This document shows positions 1 to 8,894 of a DNA stretch of 64,000 nt, piece after piece. Source of the stretch: Microcoleus sp. AS-A8 (GTDB lineage: Bacteria; Cyanobacteriota; Cyanobacteriia; Cyanobacteriales; Coleofasciculaceae); contig JAMPKV010000002.1 of NCBI GenBank assembly GCA_039962225.1, forward strand, positions 372,001 through 436,000. The letters run 5' to 3'. A program made the position numbers and the translations under genes. The notes beneath the pieces are model-generated. The model had not been told where the DNA came from, ran no database searches, and was given only the letters and a program-made list of their open reading frames with translations. Position 1 is the first letter of the stretch, and each line of letters begins with the position of its first letter.

Positions 1-1
1 C

Positions 2-985
2 GCCAACTATGCCGGGGTGGTGCTGTCGCGTGAAATGAAACTACCTTTAGTTCTGGAATACAACGGTTCTGAAGCTTGGGTGGCGAAAAACTGGGGACGA
101 CCTTTAAAGTATCATGACCTTGCGGTTCTGGTTGAGGAAGTCTGCCTCAAGCACGCTCATTTGATAGTTACGGTTTCCGACGTATTGCGCGATGAGTTAA
201 TCCAAAGAGGGGTTGAGCGCGATCGCATTGTCTTCTACCCTAACTGTATCGATCCCAACGTTTTCGATCCGGGGCGTTTCAGCCAGGAGGACTGCGATCG
301 ATTGCGTCAGGATTATGGGATTGCCAAGGATGCGATAGTCGCCACTTTTATTGGAACATTTGGGCAGTGGCATGGTGTAGAGGTATTAGCTGCCGCTATT
401 CGCCAAATGATTGACAATAATTCAGAGTGGTTGCGAGAACGAAAACTGCATTTTTTACTCATCGGCGATGGGTTAAAAATGCCTAAGGTACGAGAAATAC
501 TGACTGGAGAAACTTATGCACCGTTTGTCACTCTCACAGGTTTAGTGAAACAAGAAGAAGCCCCCGCTTATTTAGCGGCATCCGATATTCTCTTATCTCC
601 CCATTTACCCAATGGTGATGGCAGTCGTTTCTTTGGTTCACCGACGAAATTGTTTGAATATATGGTAATGGGGAAAGCTATTTTAGCGTCAGAGTTGGAA
701 CAAATTGGTCAAGTTTTGCAAAATAGTCTTCGTGTCGGTCACTTACCTTTTAATGCGCCGAACGGAGATGAAACAGAATTAGCTGTCTTAGCACCACCTG
801 GAGATAGACAAGCTTTAATTGATGGCATTCTTTTTCTGGTTGAAAATGCCGAATGGAGGGTTTCGCTAGGTCAAAATGCTAGAGCTGAAGCACTATCTCA
901 TTATACCTGGAGTCATCATGTCAAAACAATTATTGAAGGCTTAAACAACCAATTTCAAGAAACTATAAAAAATGCCAATCATTAA
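2..985 (+). CDS. Glycosyltransferase family 4 (5' end outside window)
   Basis: A GT-B glycosyltransferase that probably adds a sugar to a lipid-linked surface glycan at the inner face of the membrane. The frame is open from base 2 (N-Y-A-G before the GTG at 17), so that GTG is internal and the N-terminal Rossmann half is partly missing. The C-terminal donor-binding half is clear: TLTGLVKQEEAPAYLAASDI, then SPTKLFEYMVMGKAILAS, which carries the usual GT4 glutamate. It overlaps the next gene by 14 nt, so it is translationally coupled. It is the first visible gene of the glycan cluster. The sugar donor cannot be called. Confidence 0.88.
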   Translation, partial: ANYAGVVLSREMKLPLVLEYNGSEAWVAKNWGRPLKYHDLAVLVEEVCLKHAHLIVTVSDVLRDELIQRGVERDRIVFYPNCIDPNVFDPGRFSQEDCDRLRQDYGIAKDAIVATFIGTFGQWHGVEVLAAAIRQMIDNNSEWLRERKLHFLLIGDGLKMPKVREILTGETYAPFVTLTGLVKQEEAPAYLAASDILLSPHLPNGDGSRFFGSPTKLFEYMVMGKAILASELEQIGQVLQNSLRVGHLPFNAPNGDETELAVLAPPGDRQALIDGILFLVENAEWRVSLGQNARAEALSHYTWSHHVKTIIEGLNNQFQETIKNANH

Positions 986-1787
986 TTCAGATAAAAAAGC
1001 TGTCCACGAATTTTGGGAAGCAGCGGCTTGTGGTGAAAATCTGTATTTGAAATCCCAGGATAAAGATGATTATCACCAGCAAATTAAACAGCGATATGAA
1101 CTAGAACCTTTTATCTTAAAGTTTGCTGAATTTGACCGATACAAAGGCAAAGATGTTTTGGAAATAGGGATAGGCTTAGGGGCTGACCATCAAAAGTTGG
1201 CTGAAGCGGGTGCCATTCTCTACGGAATTGATTTGACTCAACGGGCGATCGCACATACTCGTCGCAGGTTTGACCTACTGGGGTTGACATCAACATTACA
1301 GGTAGCCGATGCAGAGAACCTACCTTTTGAGGATGGAATGTTTGATTTAGTTTATTCCTGGGGCGTCCTGCATCACACGCCTGATACAGTCAAAGCTATA
1401 GATGAAGTGCTTAGAGTTTTAAAACCTGGAGGGGTGGCAAAACTCATGATTTACCATAAATACAGTTTTGTGGGTTACATGCTGTGGCTTAGATATGCGC
1501 TTTTGGGGTTCAAGCCCTTGACCTCTTTGAACGAAATTTATGGAAAATATTTAGAGAGTCCGGGAACGAAAGCTTATTCTGTGAGTGAAGCTCATCAACT
1601 GCTGAGCAAGTTTCAGTCGGTGGAGATTCAAACAATTCTTACTCACGGTGACCTTTTGACCTCATCAGCAGGTCAACGTCATCAGGGTTGGATGCTCACG
1701 GTGGCGCGATCGCTATGGCCAAGGTGGATCATCCGCACTTTTTTTCCCAATCAGGGGCTGTTTATGCTAATTAAAGCGACAAAGTAA
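972..1787 (+). CDS. Class I SAM-dependent methyltransferase
   Basis: A small-molecule or sugar methyltransferase, 271 residues. SAM-binding motif I is DVLEIGIGLGADH at about residues 61-73. It is followed by an acidic end of strand 2 (GIDLT), motif post-I with VADAENLPFEDGMFD, and the WGVLHHTPD segment typical of the Methyltransf_11 type. The C-terminal third is hydrophobic with W/Y-rich stretches, which may mean membrane association. The ATG lies inside the end of the upstream glycosyltransferase. Its position in a glycan cluster suggests it methylates a sugar or lipid carrier, but the substrate is inference. Confidence 0.85.
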   Translation: MPIINSDKKAVHEFWEAAACGENLYLKSQDKDDYHQQIKQRYELEPFILKFAEFDRYKGKDVLEIGIGLGADHQKLAEAGAILYGIDLTQRAIAHTRRRFDLLGLTSTLQVADAENLPFEDGMFDLVYSWGVLHHTPDTVKAIDEVLRVLKPGGVAKLMIYHKYSFVGYMLWLRYALLGFKPLTSLNEIYGKYLESPGTKAYSVSEAHQLLSKFQSVEIQTILTHGDLLTSSAGQRHQGWMLTVARSLWPRWIIRTFFPNQGLFMLIKATK

Positions 1788-1791
1788 GGTT

Positions 1792-4041
1792 GTGAAACAG
1801 ATTCTTCAGTCACTTAGCACGGGTAGTACCGAGGTTGTAGATGTTCCCTGTCCGAAGGTGAAATTCGGTCATCTACTCATCGGTACCCGAACTAGCTTAG
1901 TCTCGGCGGGAACCGAACGGATGCTGGTGGAATTCGGCAAAGCGAATCTCCTCGATAAAGCCCGCCAACAACCGGAAAAAGTCCGTATGGTGTTGGACAA
2001 AATTAAGACGGACGGACTCATCCCGACACTGGAAGCGGTTCAAAGCAAACTTGACCAACCGTTGGCAATGGGTTACTCCAATGCTGGAGTGGTGTTAGAG
2101 GTTGGGGCGGGAGTAGAAGGGTTTAGAATTGGCGATCGCATTGTCTCTAACGGGTATCACGCCGAAGTTGTCTGCGTGCCGAAAAACCTCTGTGCCAAGA
2201 TTCCTGATACCGTAAGTGATGAAGCCGCCGCCTTTACCGTCCTGGGTGCGATCGCTCTTCAAGGCATCCGTCTCGCCCAACCTAGTTTAGGCGAAGCGTT
2301 CGTCGTTACCGGACTTGGTTTAATAGGTTTAATAACCGTCCAATTACTACGTGCCCAAGGTTGCCGCGTTTTAGGGATAGACTTCGATCGCCACAAGCTT
2401 AACCTAGCTGAACAATTTGGGGCGGAAACCGTAGATCTTTCCTGTGGGGAAGATGCGGTTGCTGCTGCGATCGCATTTTCTCGTGGACGAGGGGTAGATG
2501 GTGTCTTGATTACCGCCTCTACCCAAAGTAACGAACCCATTCACCAAGCCGCCCAAATGTGCCGCAAACGGGGTCGGATTGTTTTAGTGGGTGTTGTGGG
2601 TTTAGAACTTTCCAGGGCAGATTTTTACGAAAAAGAACTCTCCTTTCAAGTTTCCTGTTCTTATGGCCCAGGTCGCTACGATCCAGCTTACGAGGAAAGC
2701 GGACAAGACTACCCCCTCGGCTTTGTTCGTTGGACAGAACAACGGAACTTTGAAGCCGTTCTTGATCTGCTGGCTGCTGGCAAATTAGACATAGCGCCTC
2801 TTATCTCTCATCGCTTTCCCCTCGACCAAGCACCTGCCGCGTACCAACTCTTAGGTAGCAATGAACCTTCTCTCGGCATCCTGCTGCAATATCCGGATTT
2901 TGAGTACCAATTAGCTGATAACCTGCTGAACCCAAGCATTCAGCTTGGAACTGTAGAAGGAAACGAACAAAAGTTTCGACCTATCCTCCCCCCTTACCAA
3001 GGGGGGATAGAGGGGGGTCAAGGGGGAGAGAAAAGACAAAATCAAGCCGTCCTGGGCTGCATTGGTGCAGGGAATTACGCCAGCCGAGTTTTAATCCCAG
3101 CCTTTAAAACCACCGGAGTTCCGATTAAAGCTGTTGCTACCAGTGGGGGGACGAGTGGCGTTTATGTCGGTCGCAAATTTGGCATTCAGCAGGCAACAAC
3201 GGATACAGCCAGTTTATTCACTGACTCCGAAATCAACACTTTAGTGATTGCCACTCGCCACGACACTCACGCGAAGTTCGTCTGCCAAGCACTCAACGCT
3301 GGGAAACATGTTTTTGTCGAAAAACCCTTGGCGATTACCTGTGAGCAACTTAATGAAATCAAGTCAACCTATACCTCTATCTCGAATTCTGGTACCGCCC
3401 CTGTGCTGATGGTCGGTTTTAATCGTCGCTTTGCCCCCCAAATTCAGCAAATCAAAACCCTTCTTACCCCTTTCAAAGAACCCAAGGCAATGATCATGAC
3501 GGTTAATGCCGGGGTAATTCCAGCCGAACACTGGACACAGGACATCGCGATTGGGGGTGGGCGAATTATTGGGGAAGCGTGTCACTTTATCGACTTGCTG
3601 AGATTTCTCGCAGATTCTCCAATTGTGTCGGTTCAAACCACAAGTTTGAGGAAATACCCTCCCCAATCTCCCTTACCTAAAGGAGGGCAAGAAGCGATCG
3701 CAATTCGCGAGGATAAAGTCAGTTTTACCCTCACTTTTGCCGATGGTTCCTTTGGCAGCGTTCACTACTTAGCCAACGGACACAAATCCTTTCCTAAAGA
3801 GCGATTAGAAGTTTTCTGTGCCGGCAATATCCTTCAGTTGAATAACTTCCGCAAGTTAAGAAGTTACGGCTTCTCTGGATTTAAAACCATGAACTTATGG
3901 CGACAGGATAAGGGCAATACTGCCTGTGCCGCCGCTTTTGTCAAGGCTATTCAGTCGGGTGAAGCATCTCCCATTCCGTTTGAGGAGTTAGTTGAGGTGA
4001 CTCGCGTCAGCTTCGAGATTGCGGAGGCAGCGAGACATTGA
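1792..4041 (+). CDS. Two-domain oxidoreductase: MDR alcohol-dehydrogenase-like plus Gfo/Idh/MocA
   Basis: Fusion of two NAD(P)-dependent dehydrogenases, 749 residues, GTG start 4 nt after the upstream stop. Residues 1-370 are a medium-chain dehydrogenase (GERxxGLGLIGLITVQLL-type Rossmann, SAGTER near the N terminus) without the usual structural-zinc cysteine cluster. Residues about 418-749 are Gfo/Idh/MocA (GCIGAGNYASRVLIPAF, then EKPLAIT). Such fusions are known in polysaccharide clusters, where they are thought to remodel a sugar nucleotide or the glycan. The linker at about 398-415 is encoded by a dispersed C/G-run repeat (2983-3030). A second repeat-like insert lies at about 3652-3690 inside the second domain. 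It overlaps the next gene by 4 nt. Confidence 0.85.
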   Translation: MKQILQSLSTGSTEVVDVPCPKVKFGHLLIGTRTSLVSAGTERMLVEFGKANLLDKARQQPEKVRMVLDKIKTDGLIPTLEAVQSKLDQPLAMGYSNAGVVLEVGAGVEGFRIGDRIVSNGYHAEVVCVPKNLCAKIPDTVSDEAAAFTVLGAIALQGIRLAQPSLGEAFVVTGLGLIGLITVQLLRAQGCRVLGIDFDRHKLNLAEQFGAETVDLSCGEDAVAAAIAFSRGRGVDGVLITASTQSNEPIHQAAQMCRKRGRIVLVGVVGLELSRADFYEKELSFQVSCSYGPGRYDPAYEESGQDYPLGFVRWTEQRNFEAVLDLLAAGKLDIAPLISHRFPLDQAPAAYQLLGSNEPSLGILLQYPDFEYQLADNLLNPSIQLGTVEGNEQKFRPILPPYQGGIEGGQGGEKRQNQAVLGCIGAGNYASRVLIPAFKTTGVPIKAVATSGGTSGVYVGRKFGIQQATTDTASLFTDSEINTLVIATRHDTHAKFVCQALNAGKHVFVEKPLAITCEQLNEIKSTYTSISNSGTAPVLMVGFNRRFAPQIQQIKTLLTPFKEPKAMIMTVNAGVIPAEHWTQDIAIGGGRIIGEACHFIDLLRFLADSPIVSVQTTSLRKYPPQSPLPKGGQEAIAIREDKVSFTLTFADGSFGSVHYLANGHKSFPKERLEVFCAGNILQLNNFRKLRSYGFSGFKTMNLWRQDKGNTACAAAFVKAIQSGEASPIPFEELVEVTRVSFEIAEAARH

Positions 4042-5963
4042 ATCTAGGCCGCTGGTTTCGTACAATTCGCGATATTCCACCCCGTCAGCTAGCAGCGCGA
4101 GTTCAATTTGAAATCCAATCGCGATCGCTTCCTCGCCTGCCCTTCCCCCTGCGCCAATCGCTAGCCGTAGGTAACTCTATCTCAACGCCTCCCTTACGTC
4201 AGGGCTATCTCCAAGCGTTAGAACTTCCCGAACCCTTTAACCCTATCCCCTCGCCTCAAGACACTTACACCCTCACCTTTCTCAACCAGCCGCAAGAACT
4301 GAAATTTCCCATCACTTGGAATAGTCCAGACTATCCTCGTTTGTGGCAATTTAACCTGCACTATTTCGACTGGGTACGGGAAGTCCTCACCGTAGCTTAT
4401 CAACAAGGGCAAATTGAGGGTGAAAGCTTAAGTCAGGTCAAGCACCTTATCTGTGACTGGATTAACGCCAATCCCCTGTGTTCCTTTGATGGTTGGCATC
4501 CTCATACCACATCTTTGCGTATTGTCAACTGGATATTGGCAACTAGAGCGATTCCTCTTTTAGCTGAACCAGATGTTCTGACTTCATTGTGGTTTCAAGT
4601 ACAGTATCTGCATCGCCACAAAGAATATTTTGCGGGTGGCAATCATCTATTAGAAAATCTCAGAGCGTTGATTCTTGGGGGTTTGAACTTTAATCATTCC
4701 CAAGCTGAAGCGATCGCAAAAATTGCCCTAGATCAACTTTCCCGACAGCTAGCCATCCAAATTCTCCCGGATGGCGGACATTACGAGCGCAGCCCGATGT
4801 ATCATCTCATCGTCCTTAACCTCGTGGCTGAGTCGGTTGCTTGCCTGCGAAGTGCGGATTGGACGGTACCGGAAAGCATCAGCGAACCCCTGAAACGGAT
4901 GCTGGACTTTGCCACCAAAATCCGCTTGTCTAATGGTGCTTATCCCTTGTGGAATGATGCCGCCTACAATATCGCTAACCCCTTAGATGAGGTTGTTAGT
5001 TGGGTAAGCCAGTTGTTGGGGCAATTTCCAAATCACTCGACTGATGCTTTATGTACTCGCTTGCTGCAAGCGGCAGGTGCCTCACCTATGCCCTTACTTC
5101 CCTACCAACCGTTAACAACAAGCAGCCATTGTCCTGATTCCGGCTACTCTATCCTCCGCAATGCCAATGGGTTAGAACTTGCCTTCGACTATGCCCCACC
5201 TTGCCCCGATGAATTACCACCTCATGCTCATGCCGACTGTTTAACCGTAGACTTATACTGCAACGGTCAACCCATCATTGTTGATACAGGCACGAGTCAA
5301 TACGCTGGGGGCGAGATTCGGTCTTACGAGCGCAGTACATTAGCTCATAATACGATCGCGATTGCCAATCAAGACCAATCTGAAGTCTGGGGGAGTTTCC
5401 GCGTTGGTCGTAAAGCTCAACCTTTCAATGTGCGATCAGGTAAATCTCACGAATGGCAGTGGGTGAGTGCTGCCCATAACGGCTATGCCAAACCGCCTCT
5501 AAATGCGGTGCATCAGCGTTGGGTTGGTTTAGGAAGTCAAGAAATTGTGATTGGCGATCGCCTACAGCACTGCCCAAAGGGCGATCGCCTGGAAACAGCG
5601 CTTGCTACTGAATATACCTCTATGCTGCACTTTGCACCTGGTTTAAGTTTGGTTTATGACCCAGATCAGGATGAGTATTGCTGCCAACTGCATGAAAGGC
5701 GGTTGTATATTAAGGTGTTCGGTTTAGAGGAAAGCGATCGGGTAACTTGGATGGATGCCGACACTTCTCAATCCTGGTATGCCCCTGAGTTTGGGCGGCG
5801 TTACCCGCGTGGATGCCTAAGAATTCAGGGTTTATTGCCCCCTGATGGTAAGACGATTTGTACAGTATTGATGCTTGACTTTAGCCCTAAAGTGACTTGG
5901 GAGTGGAGCAATGGCAAAGGAAAAGTTCAATTTGAAAACGGGCTATTCATAGAGCCTAGCTAG
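4038..5963 (+). CDS. Heparinase II/III family (alginate-lyase-like) protein
   Basis: 641 residues. The TTG start overlaps the upstream TGA, so it is translationally coupled. The N-terminal half is an alpha/alpha toroid (GGNHLLENLRALILGG, DGGHYERSPMYHLIVLNL with the Tyr/His expected at the active site). The C-terminal half is the beta-sandwich heparinase II/III domain (PHAHADCLTVDLYCNGQP, DTGTSQYAGGE, STLAHNTIAI). Members cleave uronic-acid polysaccharides by beta-elimination. Within biosynthetic clusters they probably trim the nascent glycan. No signal peptide is visible, which is usual for this cluster-borne subgroup. The polysaccharide substrate cannot be read from sequence. Confidence 0.86.
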   Translation: MNLGRWFRTIRDIPPRQLAARVQFEIQSRSLPRLPFPLRQSLAVGNSISTPPLRQGYLQALELPEPFNPIPSPQDTYTLTFLNQPQELKFPITWNSPDYPRLWQFNLHYFDWVREVLTVAYQQGQIEGESLSQVKHLICDWINANPLCSFDGWHPHTTSLRIVNWILATRAIPLLAEPDVLTSLWFQVQYLHRHKEYFAGGNHLLENLRALILGGLNFNHSQAEAIAKIALDQLSRQLAIQILPDGGHYERSPMYHLIVLNLVAESVACLRSADWTVPESISEPLKRMLDFATKIRLSNGAYPLWNDAAYNIANPLDEVVSWVSQLLGQFPNHSTDALCTRLLQAAGASPMPLLPYQPLTTSSHCPDSGYSILRNANGLELAFDYAPPCPDELPPHAHADCLTVDLYCNGQPIIVDTGTSQYAGGEIRSYERSTLAHNTIAIANQDQSEVWGSFRVGRKAQPFNVRSGKSHEWQWVSAAHNGYAKPPLNAVHQRWVGLGSQEIVIGDRLQHCPKGDRLETALATEYTSMLHFAPGLSLVYDPDQDEYCCQLHERRLYIKVFGLEESDRVTWMDADTSQSWYAPEFGRRYPRGCLRIQGLLPPDGKTICTVLMLDFSPKVTWEWSNGKGKVQFENGLFIEPS

Positions 5964-6015
5964 GATTTGTAAGGCTCAATTCTCGAAATATAAATAAAAT
6001 GCTGAATTCTGTCAA

Positions 6016-6543
6016 ATGAACAAAGAGAGAACCATTTTTAGGACTGACTGGATTACTGTGAAGGAAACTGCCAGGGGTTTTCATTACTTGGAAAGAAAAG
6101 GCAGAGATTCAGTTGCGGTATTTCTCATGAGAAAAAGTAAATTTAATACAGGAGAGTAGGAAGTTTTAATTAGGCAGCAGCCCCTTTGTATCGATATTCC
6201 CGATATTAACGAAGAACATAGACTTTATCCTTGCCCAATTACTGGGGGGATAGATGAAGGGGAGTCGCCAGAGGAAGCAGCAATCAGAGAAGTGTATGAA
6301 GAAGCTGGTTTTTCAGTTGGGGTTTTGCCGCTAGGTAAGTATATTGTTGGGACTCAGACTAATGAAATTTGCTATATATACTATGCTGATGTAACACATA
6401 TAGAGCCGGAAGTTGCACCGCAGGATGGCAGCTATTTTGAATCGATTAGCAAAAATGAATGGCATCCTTTGGATTACTTGAATCAATGTGATTATGCGGC
6501 TTGCAAGATTGGGTATTTTAGATTGCAGAATATTCTTTTATAG
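6016..6543 (+). pseudogene. NUDIX hydrolase interrupted by one in-frame TAG
   Basis: Reading from the ATG at 6016 gives 47 codons, then TAG at 6157-6159. The same frame then continues without interruption to the TAG at 6541. Both halves read as one protein: KETARGFHYLERKGRDSVAV before the stop and EVLIRQQPLCIDIP after it, followed by a complete Nudix box (GGIDEGESPEEAAIREVYEE, then AGF) that matches GX5EX7REUXEEXGU exactly. The reading frame is conserved, so this is a point nonsense mutation (or sequencing error) rather than a frameshift. A GTG at 6292 lies inside the Nudix box and cannot start a working enzyme. It sits between two glycan-cluster genes; an intact version would hydrolyse a nucleoside-diphosphate derivative. 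Confidence 0.8.
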
Positions 6544-6578
6544 AAATATCCCTAGCGATTAAAAATCGCGGCTATATA

Positions 6579-6628
6579 AACTAAGTCCTCCTACCCTTCG
6601 GGTTCTCCTTTGGAGTACGCGGACTAAT
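6579..6628. repeat. Dispersed hairpin repeat with CCCTTCGGG core
   Basis: An AGTCC...GGACT framed inverted repeat containing CCCTTCGGG and GGAGTACGCGGACT. It follows a GCGATT/AATCGC hairpin just after the broken NUDIX gene. Related CCTTCGGG-type sequence occurs near 25700. It resembles the small palindromic elements that litter cyanobacterial spacers. No coding potential was seen in 6544-6764. Confidence 0.5.
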
Positions 6629-6764
6629 GAAGCAAAGCAGCAACCCCTACGAATGGCACTTTGAGTAGGGCAGCTCAGTCATTTAAGAAGTCGATCGCAA
6701 ATTTATACTCAAAAAAACTTAATATTTCTACAGCACTCGCCTCGTCGCTCATGGAGGTCAATGT

Positions 6765-7991
6765 TTGAACCCTCGCGTTTGGATTGTTAACCAATTTGCC
6801 AATACTCCGGATGTCCCCGGACACATCCGGCAGTACGAGTTGGGTCAGTTTTTAGTCAAGCAAGGCTGTCAAGTGAATGTCTTCGCCTCAGACTACAACC
6901 TGACTCAGCGACAATACTTAAAACTCAAGTTCCCTCAACTATGGCATCTGGAAAACTTTGAAGGGCTGCAATGGAATTGGCTCTATGCCGTTCCCTATCA
7001 AGTCAATAATTGGCGACGATATGTGAACATGGTGTCATTCTGCCTAAGCTTGTTTCTCATCGGTCTGCTTAAACCAAAGCCAGACTTGATTATTGGCTCC
7101 TCGCCGCAACTTTTAGCCGCCTTTACGGCCTGGATACTCGCCAAACTTCGAGGTGCGACCTTTTATTTTGAGGTTCGCGACCTCTGGCCTCAAGTTCTGA
7201 TCGAGCTTGGGGGAAAATCACCCAATAGCCTGATAGTGAGGGTTTTGGCTTGGCTCGAAGGATTGCTGTATCGTGAGAGCGATCGCGTAATTGTCCTTGC
7301 CTCTGGCTTAGTGGACTACATCAGCAAGCGTGGTGCTGTTGAGGTCATTTGGCTCCCCAATGGGCCTGATGTTGAACAGTTCCAAGTTGAACTCCCCATT
7401 GAACGGGCTAAAGCTCAATACCATATCAACCCTGATCGAATTTGCCTGATGTATACCGGAGCTCACGGCACGGCAAATTCCCTCAACACGATTGTTGAAG
7501 CATCACGAATCATCGACCAAAGCCATCCTGATCGATTTCAGATTTTGTTAGTGGGTGATGGACCGGATAAAGCCCAGCTTATCGAGCAAGCTACTGGTAT
7601 TCAATGCCTAGAATTTAGACCCCCTATCCCAAAAGCCGAAATTCCCAAACTCCTCAAGGCGGCTGACGGTCTGATTCTCACGCTTAAAGATATACCTTTA
7701 TTCCGCTATGGGGTCAGTCCAAACAAGCTTTATGATGCTTATGCGACGGGTAAACCTGTAGTGGTCGCTGTCGGCGGTACCATCAATCAAGAAGTTCAAG
7801 TCCATCAAGTCGGCTTCACCGCAGAACCTGAAGATGCCAAGGGATTGGCAGAGGCAATGATTCAACTCGCTCAGACACCTCGTGAGGAACGGGAAGCAAT
7901 GGGTAAACGAGGGCAGGCTTTGGTCAGTTCAACGTATTCCCGCACCAAAGTGGCAGAAAAACTTTGGGCGTCGATTCAAGAAGACTTATGA
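6765..7991 (+). CDS. Glycosyltransferase family 4, WbuB-like
   Basis: 408-residue GT-B enzyme that transfers a sugar to a glycan precursor on the cytoplasmic side of the membrane. N-terminal acceptor domain: VWIVNQFANTPDVPGHIRQY, typical of WbuB/L-fucosamine-transferase-like GT4. A hydrophobic segment at residues about 95-125 suggests membrane association. C-terminal donor domain: RICLMYTGAHGTANSL, LLVGDGPDKAQL, then the E/N-rich SPNKLYDAYATGKPVVV. The TTG start is chosen because GGAGG lies at 6753-6757 with 7-nt spacing and the protein aligns from its first residues. It ends in a 4-nt overlap with the epimerase gene. Confidence 0.88.
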   Translation: MNPRVWIVNQFANTPDVPGHIRQYELGQFLVKQGCQVNVFASDYNLTQRQYLKLKFPQLWHLENFEGLQWNWLYAVPYQVNNWRRYVNMVSFCLSLFLIGLLKPKPDLIIGSSPQLLAAFTAWILAKLRGATFYFEVRDLWPQVLIELGGKSPNSLIVRVLAWLEGLLYRESDRVIVLASGLVDYISKRGAVEVIWLPNGPDVEQFQVELPIERAKAQYHINPDRICLMYTGAHGTANSLNTIVEASRIIDQSHPDRFQILLVGDGPDKAQLIEQATGIQCLEFRPPIPKAEIPKLLKAADGLILTLKDIPLFRYGVSPNKLYDAYATGKPVVVAVGGTINQEVQVHQVGFTAEPEDAKGLAEAMIQLAQTPREEREAMGKRGQALVSSTYSRTKVAEKLWASIQEDL

Positions 7992-8854
7992 GTGCAGATG
8001 TATTACTGACTGGGGCAACTGGATTTACGGGAGGTTTTGTCTGTGAGCAACTGCTTGAGCGCGGCATCCCCTTTGATTGCTTGGTTAGACCCTCTTCCCA
8101 AACCGAAAAGCTGAAAAACTTAAATCTGAAGGTCGTAGAAGGCGATTTGGACGATTTAGAATCGCTGCGTCGTATCTTCCCCAGCTATAAAGCCTTGATT
8201 AACGTCGCCTCAATTGGATTTGGTGCAGCCCCCAATATTGTCACAGCCTGCCAATCATCGGGAATCAAGCGGGCTATTTTTGTGAGTACGACGGCGCTGT
8301 TTACGAAAATCAATGCCAAGAGTAAAGTGGTACGTCAAGCGGCAGAGGAGGTGATTCGCGCCAGTGAGTTGGACTACACCATTTTGCGTCCCACCATGAT
8401 TTACGGTACACCCAGCGATCGCAACATGATTCGATTACTACGTCTGATTCAGCGATCGCCCATTATCCCAGTTCCAGGTTCCGGAACATCATTACAACAA
8501 CCCGTTCATGTAGAAGATGTGGCTTGGGCAATTTGTGCGGTTCTTGACAATCCCAAAACCTACCGTCGCGAATACAATATTTCCGGTGGTCAAGTATTGA
8601 GTTACAACGAGGTTGTTCAAATTGCCAGTCAGGCGCTAGGCAAGAAATCCATACTCTGGAATATACCTGTCAACCAATTTATCGGTCTGATTCAACTGGG
8701 GAAATCCCTCGGTTTGAAAATGCCAGTTAGTTCGGAGCAAATCTTGCGATTGAATGAAGACAAAGTATTTGACCATAAAGCCGCTAAAGAAGACTTTAAC
8801 TATTCGCCCAGAAACTTTGCAGAAGGAATTACTCAAGAAGTAGCGCTGCTGTAA
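7988..8854 (+). CDS. NAD(P)-dependent sugar epimerase/dehydratase (short-chain, extended type)
   Basis: 288 residues from the ATG at 7988, which overlaps the upstream TGA as ATGA. N-terminal Rossmann motif LLTGATGFTGG (TGxxGxxG). Then D63-like acid in VEGDLDDLESLRR, VSTTALF at the active-site strand and a YTILRPTMIYG segment. The classical catalytic YxxxK is not obvious at its usual place, so it may be an atypical SDR closer to the NmrA/complex I NDUFA9 side of the family. Coupling to the GT4 suggests it makes or modifies that enzyme's sugar donor; this is inference. Confidence 0.82.
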   Translation: MSADVLLTGATGFTGGFVCEQLLERGIPFDCLVRPSSQTEKLKNLNLKVVEGDLDDLESLRRIFPSYKALINVASIGFGAAPNIVTACQSSGIKRAIFVSTTALFTKINAKSKVVRQAAEEVIRASELDYTILRPTMIYGTPSDRNMIRLLRLIQRSPIIPVPGSGTSLQQPVHVEDVAWAICAVLDNPKTYRREYNISGGQVLSYNEVVQIASQALGKKSILWNIPVNQFIGLIQLGKSLGLKMPVSSEQILRLNEDKVFDHKAAKEDFNYSPRNFAEGITQEVALL

Positions 8855-8894
8855 AGCCAAGGCATGATTGAGTGTGAGTGTGAGTGTGACCTAA

